This document shows positions 1-6,852 of a DNA stretch of 9,241 nt, piece by piece (the stretch's first letter is position 1; each line of letters begins with the position of its first letter). Under the pieces are notes generated by a model that saw only the letters and a program-made list of their open reading frames with translations, ran no database searches and was not told the DNA's origin. The DNA is from Bacillota bacterium (GTDB lineage Bacteria > Bacillota > Bacilli > Alicyclobacillales > SLC66): the NCBI GenBank assembly GCA_021821185.1, contig JAKACU010000069.1, forward strand, positions 1 through 9,241, read 5' to 3'. Made by a program: the position numbers and the translations under genes.

Positions 1-461
1 TTCAAGGCTTGATCCACATAGAAATGCATAATGCGCCATAAGCGAGTATCATGTTCACGGACGATTCGAGAAGCAGGCTTAACGGGCATCTCTTTTACGA
101 GTTGCAGGACCCAACTCTCGAACTTAAGCGTGAAACTACAATTAAACCGTGTCCATGGAAGATAGGCAAACTTTATCGTTCCACAGGTAGTACAACTCAC
201 CCTGGGGTGGAGAGCGTGTAGAAAAGTTTTATACTCCCAGAAATCAGGATGTCGCCATACCTGATCCTTCTTGCCCACATCATAATACGGCTAATTCTCT
301 GTCGTACAGACGGAGCAAGTGAAGGTAGGGTACTCATGGAAATCTAAATAGATGTCAAACTGTCCAGTCTGCGCACTAAATTCTCTTCGCTTTACAAACA
401 ATGGATAAGGTAGCCCTATCGCCTCTTGAAATACATCCAACTCTTGTTCTCTATTTTCCAC
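1..461 (-). pseudogene. ISL3-family transposase, N-terminal part, interrupted by an in-frame TAG and cut by the window edge
   Basis: Read on the minus strand from a GTG at 461, preceded by a good ribosome binding site (AGGGAGGT, 471-478, 9 nt away), the frame gives an ISL3-type DNA transposase. Codons 49-52 are a CxxC zinc-finger half (CSVC) and codons 90-93 the second half (CTTC). Between them lie WRHPDFWEYKTFLHA and, after them, KEMPVK and REHDTRLWRIMHFYVDQA, all typical of the zinc-ribbon and helix-turn-helix region of this family. The catalytic DDE region lies outside the window. Codon 57 (291-293) is TAG, exactly between the two zinc-finger halves; every other codon to position 1 is open. 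The element is therefore either recently inactivated or misread at one base. No terminal inverted repeat could be located with confidence in 480-620. Family assignment is from recognised motifs, not a search. Confidence 0.8.
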
Positions 462-619
462 TGTAACTACACCTCCCTATCACAATGGGGCATAGTTATA
501 GCCTAGACAAGTTTACGACACGCTAAACCTTGATGAGACTTGGATAATCATGGACTATTAACTGTCGATTAGTGATAAAAATTTTGCTTCCTTCGACCAT
601 GTTTTTTACATGGCGAGAA

Positions 620-1215
620 ACAAAATAGCATCGCTGCCAGCACTGTATACCGCGAAAAAACATCTTTATTTTCGGATATAGTAGGAATCTTAATCCCAAA
701 TGGAAATAACCATCAAGGCCTCGGCGGGATGCTCCTTACTTAGCTCAAGTTTCTAGGTACTCATACAACACAATGGGTGATCTGGAGTTTGCACTGCGAA
801 ATATCCGTAGATAGGATTTTGTCTATGCTTCTCCACCGGATTTGTGAAGCACTTGAAGCGTCGTCTAATCAGTAGGTAAGTATTTTTACTCGAAAAGCTC
901 CTCATGCAATCGATCATACGTTTTGCTCAACCGCCGGTGGCACTAAACAGGATCCAGTTGACTAAGGCTGGGCGTGAGACAGCAACCTTGTGCCGTGTGA
1001 ATTGCTGTTCAAGCCGATACAGCCGTATGCCATCAACATACTTTTTGTTAATCACATACGTCAAAGCCGAGGCTAAAGCGAAACTCCCAGATAAGCCGGG
1101 CGTGACATCGGTGCCGTCACAAGCGGTGCGTGAATTCCGTTTTGCTCGCAATAGTGGCAATCATACACATTTTGAACGTGCTCGATTGCACAAAAAAATT
1201 TCTGGTTCATTTGGT
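620..1215 (-). pseudogene. IS66-family transposase (TnpC) remnant, heavily decayed
   Basis: Minus-strand reading in shifting frames reproduces the middle of an IS66 TnpC transposase. At about 1190-1120 is IEHVQNVYDCHYCEQNG, the CxxC zinc-binding segment, followed by PLVTAPM. A frameshift leads into ALTYVINKKYVDGIRLYRLEQ and FTRHKVAVSRPALVNWIL (about 1075-940), the most conserved stretch of the family. Another frameshift near 920 leads to YDRLHEELFE, then a stop, then PTD-stop-TTLQVLHKSGGEA, where the catalytic HADET motif should be. After a third stop come SYLRIFRSANSRSPIVLYEY (to about 757) and KEHPAE. Below 700 only scraps such as GYFH and CW can be aligned. At least three stops and three frameshifts make it non-functional. 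The rest of TnpC and the accessory tnpA/tnpB genes are absent, so the element is truncated on both sides, perhaps by the ISL3 element on one side. Confidence 0.8.
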
Positions 1216-1532
1216 GGAGACTGTCCATAAGCCTAACCACCCAATCTTTCACATAAAATTGCGCGATCCTTATTCTCCTACTCTACCAACGTTGTGCTTC
1301 TACGAAACATAGTCATCACCGCGTGTGTAGTTTGGTTTTTAGAATTCATCGGTTCTTCGGGAGTCCGGTACCGCGTAAATGCAGTTTGACGTAAAGGCTC
1401 TCTAGATTGGACGGTTTCTCCATTTCTGCGACCACCCCAAGGGGTGCTCTAAAAAGAAGTTATAATCCGCGCCATTAAGCCATTTTTAAGCAATGGCAAG
1501 GATTTACAAGCATACGGTTTTTGGCAAAGTTA
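1216..1532. other. Gene-free stretch with two hairpins
   Basis: No supportable coding region on either strand. It may include the eroded N-terminal part of the IS66 transposase, but I could not align it. Two structures are visible: a compact perfect dyad CACCCC-AA-GGGGTG at 1433-1446, and GCCATT (1471-1476) paired with AATGGC (1492-1497) around a 15-nt loop. Neither is followed by a T-run, so neither is a convincing terminator. Confidence 0.5.
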
Positions 1533-1541
1533 TGTTACAAT
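1533..1541 (+). promoter_or_regulatory. Extended -10 promoter for the ilvA leader
   Basis: TGTTACAAT matches an extended -10 element (TGn followed by TACAAT, 1536-1541). No good -35 hexamer lies 16-18 nt upstream, which is tolerated in extended -10 promoters. Transcription would start near 1548 and give a leader of about 410 nt before ilvA. No other convincing promoter is seen between here and the gene. Confidence 0.45.
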
Positions 1542-1660
1542 GTACCATAGACTGTGACGAACGCAAAGACCCAATCCAATGTTTTAGGTTTAAGCAAAAA
1601 TTCCATGAGACAGCATATCGAAAAAGTGACTGGAGTACATAGAATAAGCCATGAAAACAA

Positions 1661-1919
1661 TCGAAAAAACCTTGATGGAGAAGGGAGGAAGCCTGGTTTC
1701 GTGGTTAGGATGTCGTAGGGCGTTGCTCGGATAACCCAAAGACGCCTGCCGTGTACATGAGGTTAAAGGCGCGGTGGGACCGGGTAACACCCGGGAAGAG
1801 GGCAACGTGAATCGGACACAAGGAAAGGTGACTTTTCTGTTCTCCTGCGGTGGTGCGAGAGCAGCCTCCAAGTGGATGAATCCAGTAAGACCACGGGCTC
1901 GCAAGGGTCGAAAAAACCT
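1661..1919 (+). repeat. 12-bp direct repeat bracketing the GC-rich leader segment
   Basis: TCGAAAAAACCT occurs exactly at 1661-1672 and again at 1908-1919. The second copy is the 5' arm of the terminator before ilvA. The first copy lies 235 nt upstream, at the edge of the GC-rich structured part. It could be a target-site duplication left by an insertion, or a regulatory duplicate of the terminator arm. Confidence 0.6.
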
Positions 1920-1942
1920 CGTGAGATAATCAGCGGTTTTTT
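1911..1942 (+). terminator. Rho-independent terminator/attenuator in the ilvA leader
   Basis: AAAAAACC (1911-1918) pairs with GGTTTTTT (1935-1942), with an inner helix TGA (1926-1928 side) / TCA around a GATAA loop. The 3' arm is itself a six-T run. It lies 16 nt before the ilvA start codon, so it must be read through for ilvA to be expressed, which points to conditional termination. The AT-rich outer arms would also allow some activity on the other strand. Confidence 0.65.
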
Positions 1943-1958
1943 GAACCAGGTAATTTGC

Positions 1959-3167
1959 TTGGCGATTCCCATAGAAGATATCTATATGGCTCAAAAAATG
2001 ATTGCTAAGGTGATTGACGAGACACCGCTCACCCATTCGCATACTTTAAGCCGCCTTACATCCTACGACGTCTACCTGAAACTGGAAAATCTGCAGCGTA
2101 CAGGCTCGTTTAAACTGCGAGGAGCCTATAACAAAATTGCGAACTTGCCTGAAGCAAAACGACGTGTCGGTGTCATGGCGGCTTCCGCAGGCAATCATGC
2201 GCAAGGTGTTGCATTTGCTGCAAAGCACTTGGGCATTCCCTGCCTGATTGTCATGCCTGAAGGCGCTTCCTTGTCAAAAATCGAAGCGACAAGAGGCTAC
2301 GGCGCGCAGGTGGTGTTGACCGGTGAAACGTTCGATAAGGCATTTCAGGATGCCATAGAATTACAAAAGCAAAACGGCATGACTTTTATTCACGCTTTTG
2401 ATGACGCTGATGTGATCGCCGGTCAAGGCACAATCGGCATCGAACTCTTAGAGCAACTGCCTGATCTTGATGCTGTCGTTTTGCCTGTTGGCGGCGGCGG
2501 ACTTATCGCAGGTATAGCAAGTGCCATAAAAGCACTCAAACCTGGCATCAAAGTGTATGGCGTAGAGGCTGCGGGCGCCGCCTGTTTTCGCAGGTCATTT
2601 GATGAAGGACAAAGAACCGCTGTGAGCACGGTAGCCACCATTGCCGACGGCATCGCCGTAGGAAGCCCCGGGCGCCTGACGTGGGAAATTGCCGCAAGTC
2701 TTGTCGATGACATCTTTGTTGTTGATGATGAAGATATCGCGCGTGCGATGGTTATCTTGCTCGAACGCTCGAAAGTTGTCAGCGAAGGCGCTGGCGCTGC
2801 GGCTGTGGCTTCCCTTCTCACCCATCAACTGCCAACGCACACAGGCAAAACAGCTGTCGTAATATCGGGCGGAAACGTCGATGTGAGCCTCGTGTCGCGC
2901 ACCATTGAACATGGTCTGGTCGCTGCAGGAAGACGGGTGCGTTTTATCACCACGTTGCCCGACCGGCCCGGCGTGCTTGCCAAGCTCCTGCAAACAGTCG
3001 CAAACGCTCGTGCCAATGTTATCTCCATTGAGCATCACCGACTTGCCCAATCGCTTGTATTAGGTTATGTTGAGGTCCAATTGGAAGTGGAAACAAGAGA
3101 TCACGCGCACATTGAACTGTTATGTGAGCATTTTCGAGCCTTAGGCTATGAGTATGCCATTCACTAG
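1959..3167 (+). CDS. ilvA: Threonine ammonia-lyase (threonine deaminase) with C-terminal ACT domain
   Basis: A PLP-dependent cytoplasmic enzyme that converts L-threonine to 2-oxobutanoate and ammonia, the first step of isoleucine synthesis. In the 402-residue form, GSFKLRGA (49-56) carries the Schiff-base lysine K52, SAGNHAQG (76-83) binds the substrate carboxylate, GGGGL (178-182) grips the cofactor phosphate, and SGGNVD (303-308) closes the fold. Residues about 327-400 form one ACT-type domain (LPDRPGVLAKLL, then NVISIEHHR), as in the short TdcB/IlvA form of about 400 residues. I chose TTG at 1959: it gives MAIPIEDI, matching the usual family N-terminus, and has AGG (1948-1950) 8 nt upstream. 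The frame stays open upstream to an ATG at 1872, but that would put the terminator inside the gene; ATG 1986 would remove conserved residues. Expression is probably controlled by the leader terminator. A catabolic (tdcB-like) role is possible but less likely. Confidence 0.92.
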   Translation: MAIPIEDIYMAQKMIAKVIDETPLTHSHTLSRLTSYDVYLKLENLQRTGSFKLRGAYNKIANLPEAKRRVGVMAASAGNHAQGVAFAAKHLGIPCLIVMPEGASLSKIEATRGYGAQVVLTGETFDKAFQDAIELQKQNGMTFIHAFDDADVIAGQGTIGIELLEQLPDLDAVVLPVGGGGLIAGIASAIKALKPGIKVYGVEAAGAACFRRSFDEGQRTAVSTVATIADGIAVGSPGRLTWEIAASLVDDIFVVDDEDIARAMVILLERSKVVSEGAGAAAVASLLTHQLPTHTGKTAVVISGGNVDVSLVSRTIEHGLVAAGRRVRFITTLPDRPGVLAKLLQTVANARANVISIEHHRLAQSLVLGYVEVQLEVETRDHAHIELLCEHFRALGYEYAIH

Positions 3168-3183
3168 TACTGGGGAGATTGCT

Positions 3184-5343
3184 TTGCAAGATATTTACTA
3201 TGCCCTCGATATAGGTACAAGAAGTGTAACTGGCCTCCTTTATGCATGGACGCAAGATGGTTGTAACGTGATAGCGGTGCATAATATCGAACATAAAAAC
3301 CGCGCGATGCAAGATGGACAGATTCACGATATTGAAGAAGTCGCAAACGTGATCAAGGCGGTGACAAGTCAGCTTGAGCAGGTGACCGGGCAGCGCTTAA
3401 ACCGCGTTTCTGTCGCAGCCGCAGGCCGGGCGTTGCAGACGGTCACCGTACAAGCATCTGTGCCGATGGTCACTTCCACTTTTACCGCGGCGGATGTCTA
3501 CAATTTGCAGTTGGTTGCCTTGCAAAAAGCGCAGCAAGTATTGCAGGAGGGCGCAGGTAAACCGAACACTGTTCAGCACATGCACTGTGTGGGATACAGC
3601 GTCCGTGATTATTTTCTTGACAACGCCCGCATCGGGAGTTTGGTGGATCAAAGAGGGGAAACAGCAGGAGTCAGCATCATCGCTACTTTTTTGCCGCGCG
3701 TTGTCATCGATTCTCTAGACCAGGCGCTGGTCAAAGCGGGACTGACAATGAACGGATTGACACTTGAGCCGATTGCCGCCTTAAATGCGCTGATTCCTGC
3801 CTCCATGCGCAAACTGAATATCGCGCTCATCGACATTGGAGCGGGAACATCCGATATTGCCATCACGGCCGATGGCACCATTTTAGCGTATGGTATGGTA
3901 CCGATCGCGGGCGATGAGATCACTGAAGCATTGGCACAAGCGTTTTTACTTGATTTTCCCGCTGCAGAGCGAGTGAAACGCGAACTCAAGCTTGCCGGAA
4001 AACACACTTTTTTCGATATTTTAGGCAATAAGCACGCGCTGTCGTCCAAGAAGATCATTGCCGCGATTCAGCCTGCGATCGAGTCACTGGCAAAAAATGT
4101 GGCAAACGAGATCCTGCGCCAAAATAACGACAAGGTCCCTGCCGCTGTCATGGTGATTGGCGGAGGAGCCAAAACGCCTTTAATCGAGCAAGCCATCGCA
4201 CAGGCACTCGGGTTGACAGCGGACCGCGTGCGCATGCGCAGCCGTGATTCTATACAAAATGTGCACGGGTGTGAACAAGAACTTGCTGGCTCTGAGGCGG
4301 TTACGCCGATTGGCATTGCCCTTGCATCATCTTATAGTGAGATCACACCGGTTACCGTACGCGTCAAAGGCGCCTCAACCCGTTTGTTTACGTTTCACCC
4401 CTTGACGGTGGGCGATGCCCTGCTGGAAGCTGGCATCGATGTGAGAGAGCTAAAGCCTCGTGCCGGAAGAGCGCTCGTTGTCGAAGTCAATGGTGAAGTA
4501 AAATCGCTTAAAGGTACACTTGGCACGCCTGGACAAGTCCTGAAAAACGGTGTTCTTGTGGACTTATCGGAGATGCTTGCGGCAACAGACATCATCGATG
4601 TTATACCGGCAGTACACGGGCAAGATGCACAAGGCGTACTCGGTGATATCACAGGCGATTTTGCACCCCTTACTGTGCACATCAATTCGCAAGAGTACCG
4701 CTTTGAGCCGGTCTGGACGATTAACGGAAAAATAGCGCGGGCAAACACCTCCATCCACGATCGTGATTCGATTACTTACCAGAGAAGACGGGTTCTTGAT
4801 GTGGTGCTTGATTATGTTCACCATCCCCTTGAACAAGCCATCGAGGTGGCCGTAAATAACAGACCCGTTCATTTGGTGCAGCGGCTGGTCGCCATTGCAC
4901 CGCATTTTGAACCGTCAGCCATGATCTATGATGGACTAAACATAGAAGTCACACCGCTTGAAGTTTTGCCATTTACCGTTTCTGATGCGTTCAGCGCAGC
5001 CTCTGTCACACTGCGTTCCGGCCTGTCTGTCACCGTGAACGGTCAGCTTCTTGTGTTGCAAAAGCCTAGTGTGCTAAATAAAAACGGCCAGCTTTGTGAA
5101 ACAACGGATCCCCTTTTTGATGGCGATCAAATCACGTATGACACAGCACTTGAACAAAAGCATGATTCGGTAACCATGAGCACCGTCTTGCTGCTTCTCG
5201 GTGATGATTTTATGCGCCAAGCCAGCGGCAAAGCCAAACTTGTCTTGCGCAAAAATGGCATGGAGGCTGACTTTGCCACGCCTATTGAGAAGGAAGACAA
5301 TTTGGAAGTGTTTTGGGAAGAATATGCAACGGGGGACATATAA
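3184..5343 (+). CDS. FtsA-like actin-fold ATPase with a long repeat-containing C-terminal region
   Basis: Residues 3 to about 380 (719-residue form) have the actin/Hsp70-type ATPase layout of FtsA/PilM proteins. YALDIGTRS (6-14) is phosphate-1, DIGAGTSDIA (217-226) phosphate-2 and VIGGGAKTP (324-332) the adenosine motif, with an FtsA-like 1C-type segment between the first two. Canonical FtsA is about 420 residues; here about 330 more follow. That tail (388-719) contains five degenerate units built as a hydrophobic helix (LTVGDALLEAGI, FTVSDAFSAAS), a VNG hairpin (VEVNGE, TINGK, AVNNR, TVNGQ, RKNG) and a DGD-x-I strand (DIIDVIP, DRDSITY, FDGDQITY), suggesting small beta-grasp-like domains. No FtsA C-terminal amphipathic membrane helix is evident. 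The start is TTG 3184 with GGGGAG (3172-3177) 6 nt upstream; ATG 3148, overlapping ilvA, is an alternative without a binding site. Function is unknown; a cell-division or envelope role is inference. Confidence 0.8.
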   Translation: MQDIYYALDIGTRSVTGLLYAWTQDGCNVIAVHNIEHKNRAMQDGQIHDIEEVANVIKAVTSQLEQVTGQRLNRVSVAAAGRALQTVTVQASVPMVTSTFTAADVYNLQLVALQKAQQVLQEGAGKPNTVQHMHCVGYSVRDYFLDNARIGSLVDQRGETAGVSIIATFLPRVVIDSLDQALVKAGLTMNGLTLEPIAALNALIPASMRKLNIALIDIGAGTSDIAITADGTILAYGMVPIAGDEITEALAQAFLLDFPAAERVKRELKLAGKHTFFDILGNKHALSSKKIIAAIQPAIESLAKNVANEILRQNNDKVPAAVMVIGGGAKTPLIEQAIAQALGLTADRVRMRSRDSIQNVHGCEQELAGSEAVTPIGIALASSYSEITPVTVRVKGASTRLFTFHPLTVGDALLEAGIDVRELKPRAGRALVVEVNGEVKSLKGTLGTPGQVLKNGVLVDLSEMLAATDIIDVIPAVHGQDAQGVLGDITGDFAPLTVHINSQEYRFEPVWTINGKIARANTSIHDRDSITYQRRRVLDVVLDYVHHPLEQAIEVAVNNRPVHLVQRLVAIAPHFEPSAMIYDGLNIEVTPLEVLPFTVSDAFSAASVTLRSGLSVTVNGQLLVLQKPSVLNKNGQLCETTDPLFDGDQITYDTALEQKHDSVTMSTVLLLLGDDFMRQASGKAKLVLRKNGMEADFATPIEKEDNLEVFWEEYATGDI

Positions 5344-5948
5344 TGCGCCGGCACAACAAGGAGAACACGCGCAAAAAAATCTTGGATGCGGCCATGGACG
5401 TTTTTTCTGACAAAGGGTACACCGCCGCCTTGATCGATGATATCGCAGAGCGCTCCGACACGTCAAAAGGAGCATTTTATTTTCACTTCCCCAGTAAACG
5501 CGCGATTTTTCAAGCGCTATTAACAACGCTCGTGCAGCGTCTGGTGGATGATGTGGAACAAGCTATTGATAAGCAAACCGGTGCCTTGGCGAAAATTGAA
5601 GCTGCCATCGATACGGTGTTATCCACGTTTACGAGACACGAAAAAGCCACCCGATTATTGCTTGTGGAAGCAACTGGACTAGGAAAGGCGTTTGATCAGG
5701 AAATCCACCACGCGCATGAGCAATTCGCCAAGTTGATCGCACGTCACTTGCAAGCGGCTGTTGACGACGGGTCGATTCCCCCAATTCCTGTCATGTTGAC
5801 AGCTTATGCATGGTTTGGCGCCATTTACGAGGTACTGTTCATGACCCTTCTATCACCCGAGAAAAAATCGTTGGAATCACTCACAACGCCTTTGCGCGAT
5901 ATGTTGCTGCGAAGCATCGGACAGACATCAACACCATCGTCTCCATAA
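5343..5948 (+). CDS. TetR/AcrR-family transcriptional regulator
   Basis: A 201-residue one-component regulator, the usual size for the family. Residues 9-55 form the N-terminal DNA-binding domain: TRKKILDAAMDVFSDKGY leads to the helix-turn-helix DDIAERSDTSKGAFYFHFPSK, with the signature KGAFYFHF in the recognition-helix region and KRAIFQALL closing the domain. The C-terminal part (about 60-190) is all-helical and should bind a ligand and dimerise, but nothing in it tells me the effector. The start is ATG 5343 with GGGGGA (5331-5336) 6 nt upstream. It overlaps the stop of the FtsA-like gene as TAATG, so the two are very likely translationally coupled and co-transcribed. The frame is open upstream to 5313, but that start lacks a binding site. 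It may regulate its own operon or the downstream lytic transglycosylase; the target is not shown by the sequence. Confidence 0.9.
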   Translation: MRRHNKENTRKKILDAAMDVFSDKGYTAALIDDIAERSDTSKGAFYFHFPSKRAIFQALLTTLVQRLVDDVEQAIDKQTGALAKIEAAIDTVLSTFTRHEKATRLLLVEATGLGKAFDQEIHHAHEQFAKLIARHLQAAVDDGSIPPIPVMLTAYAWFGAIYEVLFMTLLSPEKKSLESLTTPLRDMLLRSIGQTSTPSSP

Positions 5949-5950
5949 GG

Positions 5951-5958
5951 TGTATAAT
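5951..5958 (+). promoter_or_regulatory. Candidate -10 element upstream of the lytic transglycosylase gene
   Basis: A perfect TATAAT at 5953-5958, preceded by TG, lies just after the TetR stop and 34 nt before the next start codon. No good -35 sits at 16-18 nt (TCAACA at 5928-5933 gives a 19-nt spacer). It would let the transglycosylase be expressed separately from the upstream operon, with a start near 5965. Confidence 0.4.
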
Positions 5959-5991
5959 GTCCAAAGAATCTTGATCAAAGGAGTTGCCTGT

Positions 5992-6852
5992 ATGCAGCCG
6001 CTTCAATCGATCATCCCGTCACCTGCGTATACTGCAAAGAAAGTGACGAACCCGGTTGCACCCAGCAACACATCTACGTTTGCCAACATGTTGTCTTCGG
6101 CGCAGCAAGTTGGGACAAGCTCGCCTGCAACCGCTGCCGTAAATGCCAATACCTTGCTTGAAAACGAACTTCTTTCGTCGATCGCAGCGTCTTCTGGCAG
6201 CAGTGACTTGTTGAGTTCTTCCACTGACCCGCTCGCCTCACTCTTAAGCGGCATGAACATACTGGGTACAAGCAGTCAAACGCCAAGCGACTTGGCGATG
6301 CTCCTTACAGCAGACATGACCGGGAGCCTCCCGACCGCTGCCAATGAGCCGCTCACGGCGATCTCTCCGGCATTTGTAGCAAGCAGTCCTGCAACACCGG
6401 CGTCGTCCATCATCCAACCCGCGATACAAACGCAATCGCTGCAACCGGCCGATACGAACCCGCAAAAGGCGGATATGGTGGCACTTATCGGGCAAATGGC
6501 TCCTTCGTACGGACTGAATCCCAAGCTCGTGGACGCCGTTGTCAATCAGGAGTCAGGATACTCGCCTACCGCGACATCAAGCATGGGTGCGATGGGACTC
6601 ATGCAGCTCATGCCGTCGACAGCAAGTGCCCTTGGCGTGAGTAATCCCTATGATCCTGTGCAAAATTTGCAAGGCGGTATGACCTATTTGCGCGATTTGC
6701 TCACCCGCTACCATAACGATACGGCGTTGGCCTTAGCTGCCTACAACGCCGGTCCAAGTGCGGTTGACGCCTACAGCGGAATTCCTCCTTACCCGGAAAC
6801 GCAAAATTACGTGTCATCGATTATGGCACAACTATCCGGAGCAAGCGCTTGA
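5992..6852 (+). CDS. Lytic transglycosylase (SLT/goose-lysozyme-like domain)
   Basis: A 286-residue peptidoglycan-cleaving enzyme of the soluble lytic transglycosylase family, which cuts the MurNAc-GlcNAc bond with formation of 1,6-anhydroMurNAc. Residues about 160-280 are the catalytic domain: VDAVVNQESGYSP with the catalytic glutamate E187, SSMGAMGLMQLMP (197-208), and ALAAYNAGPSAVDAY (247-261) with the conserved AYNAG. Residues 1-155 are low-complexity, rich in Ser, Thr, Ala and Pro, and show no clear domain. I see no signal peptide or lipobox at the N-terminus, as in B. subtilis YjbJ (CwlQ), so the export route is unclear. ATG 5992 is preceded by AAAGGAG (5977-5983) with 8 nt spacing; the frame is open from a GTG at 5950, but that overlaps the -10 element. 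The 3' end overlaps the opposing GIY-YIG gene by 46 bp. Confidence 0.88.
   Translation: MQPLQSIIPSPAYTAKKVTNPVAPSNTSTFANMLSSAQQVGTSSPATAAVNANTLLENELLSSIAASSGSSDLLSSSTDPLASLLSGMNILGTSSQTPSDLAMLLTADMTGSLPTAANEPLTAISPAFVASSPATPASSIIQPAIQTQSLQPADTNPQKADMVALIGQMAPSYGLNPKLVDAVVNQESGYSPTATSSMGAMGLMQLMPSTASALGVSNPYDPVQNLQGGMTYLRDLLTRYHNDTALALAAYNAGPSAVDAYSGIPPYPETQNYVSSIMAQLSGASA

Larger units (their letters stand above)
1548..1958 (+). promoter_or_regulatory. Long structured 5' leader of ilvA, probable attenuator of unrecognised class
   Basis: About 410 nt lie between the candidate promoter and the ilvA start, ending in a terminator hairpin (1911-1942), the arrangement of a transcription-attenuation riboswitch or T-box. 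Composition jumps from about 36% GC (1561-1680) to 53-63% GC (1681-1900). Local helices visible in the GC-rich part include AGG-CGT/ACG-CCT closing 1717-1746, CCGGGT-AAC-ACCCGG at 1780-1794, and CTGC/GCAG around 1846-1864. ilvA is a classic T-box target in Firmicutes, but here the one T-box-like string (GGTGGGACCG, 1773-1782) is about 130 nt too far upstream and cannot form the antiterminator. Alternatives are a mobile structured element inserted in the leader, or a new regulatory RNA. Minus-strand reading frames across this region look like nothing real. Confidence 0.5.

Noticed and set aside
904..1230. Plus-strand 108-codon frame as a gene
   Set aside because: It lies antisense to the recognisable IS66 remnant and has no ribosome binding site or family resemblance.
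1461..1466. TATAAT as a promoter -10
   Set aside because: No -35 hexamer or extended -10 TG accompanies it; the element at 1533-1541 is better.
1770..1796. T-box-like string GGTGGGACCG in the ilvA leader
   Set aside because: The core resembles TGGNACCG, but the following bases fold into CCGGGT/ACCCGG, not the antiterminator, the flanking helix is not complementary, and it lies about 130 nt before the terminator.
1690..1800. ykkC/ppGpp-type riboswitch
   Set aside because: GGGAC...CCCGGGAAGA and TAGGG hint at it, but the spacing between the blocks is wrong and the CCGAGAG-type segment is missing.
1845..1862. Group II intron 3' end (GCGGTGGTGCGAGAG resembles a domain V tail)
   Set aside because: The complementary 5' half of domain V is absent, no GTGYG intron start or maturase is found, and the match is short.
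1872..1958. Upstream ATG start for ilvA at 1872
   Set aside because: It would place the terminator hairpin within the coding region, lacks a ribosome binding site, and adds residues absent from the family.
1590..2042. Minus-strand 150-codon frame opposite the ilvA leader
   Set aside because: It has low-complexity, non-protein-like composition, overlaps the start of ilvA, and reads as the shadow of a structured GC-rich region.
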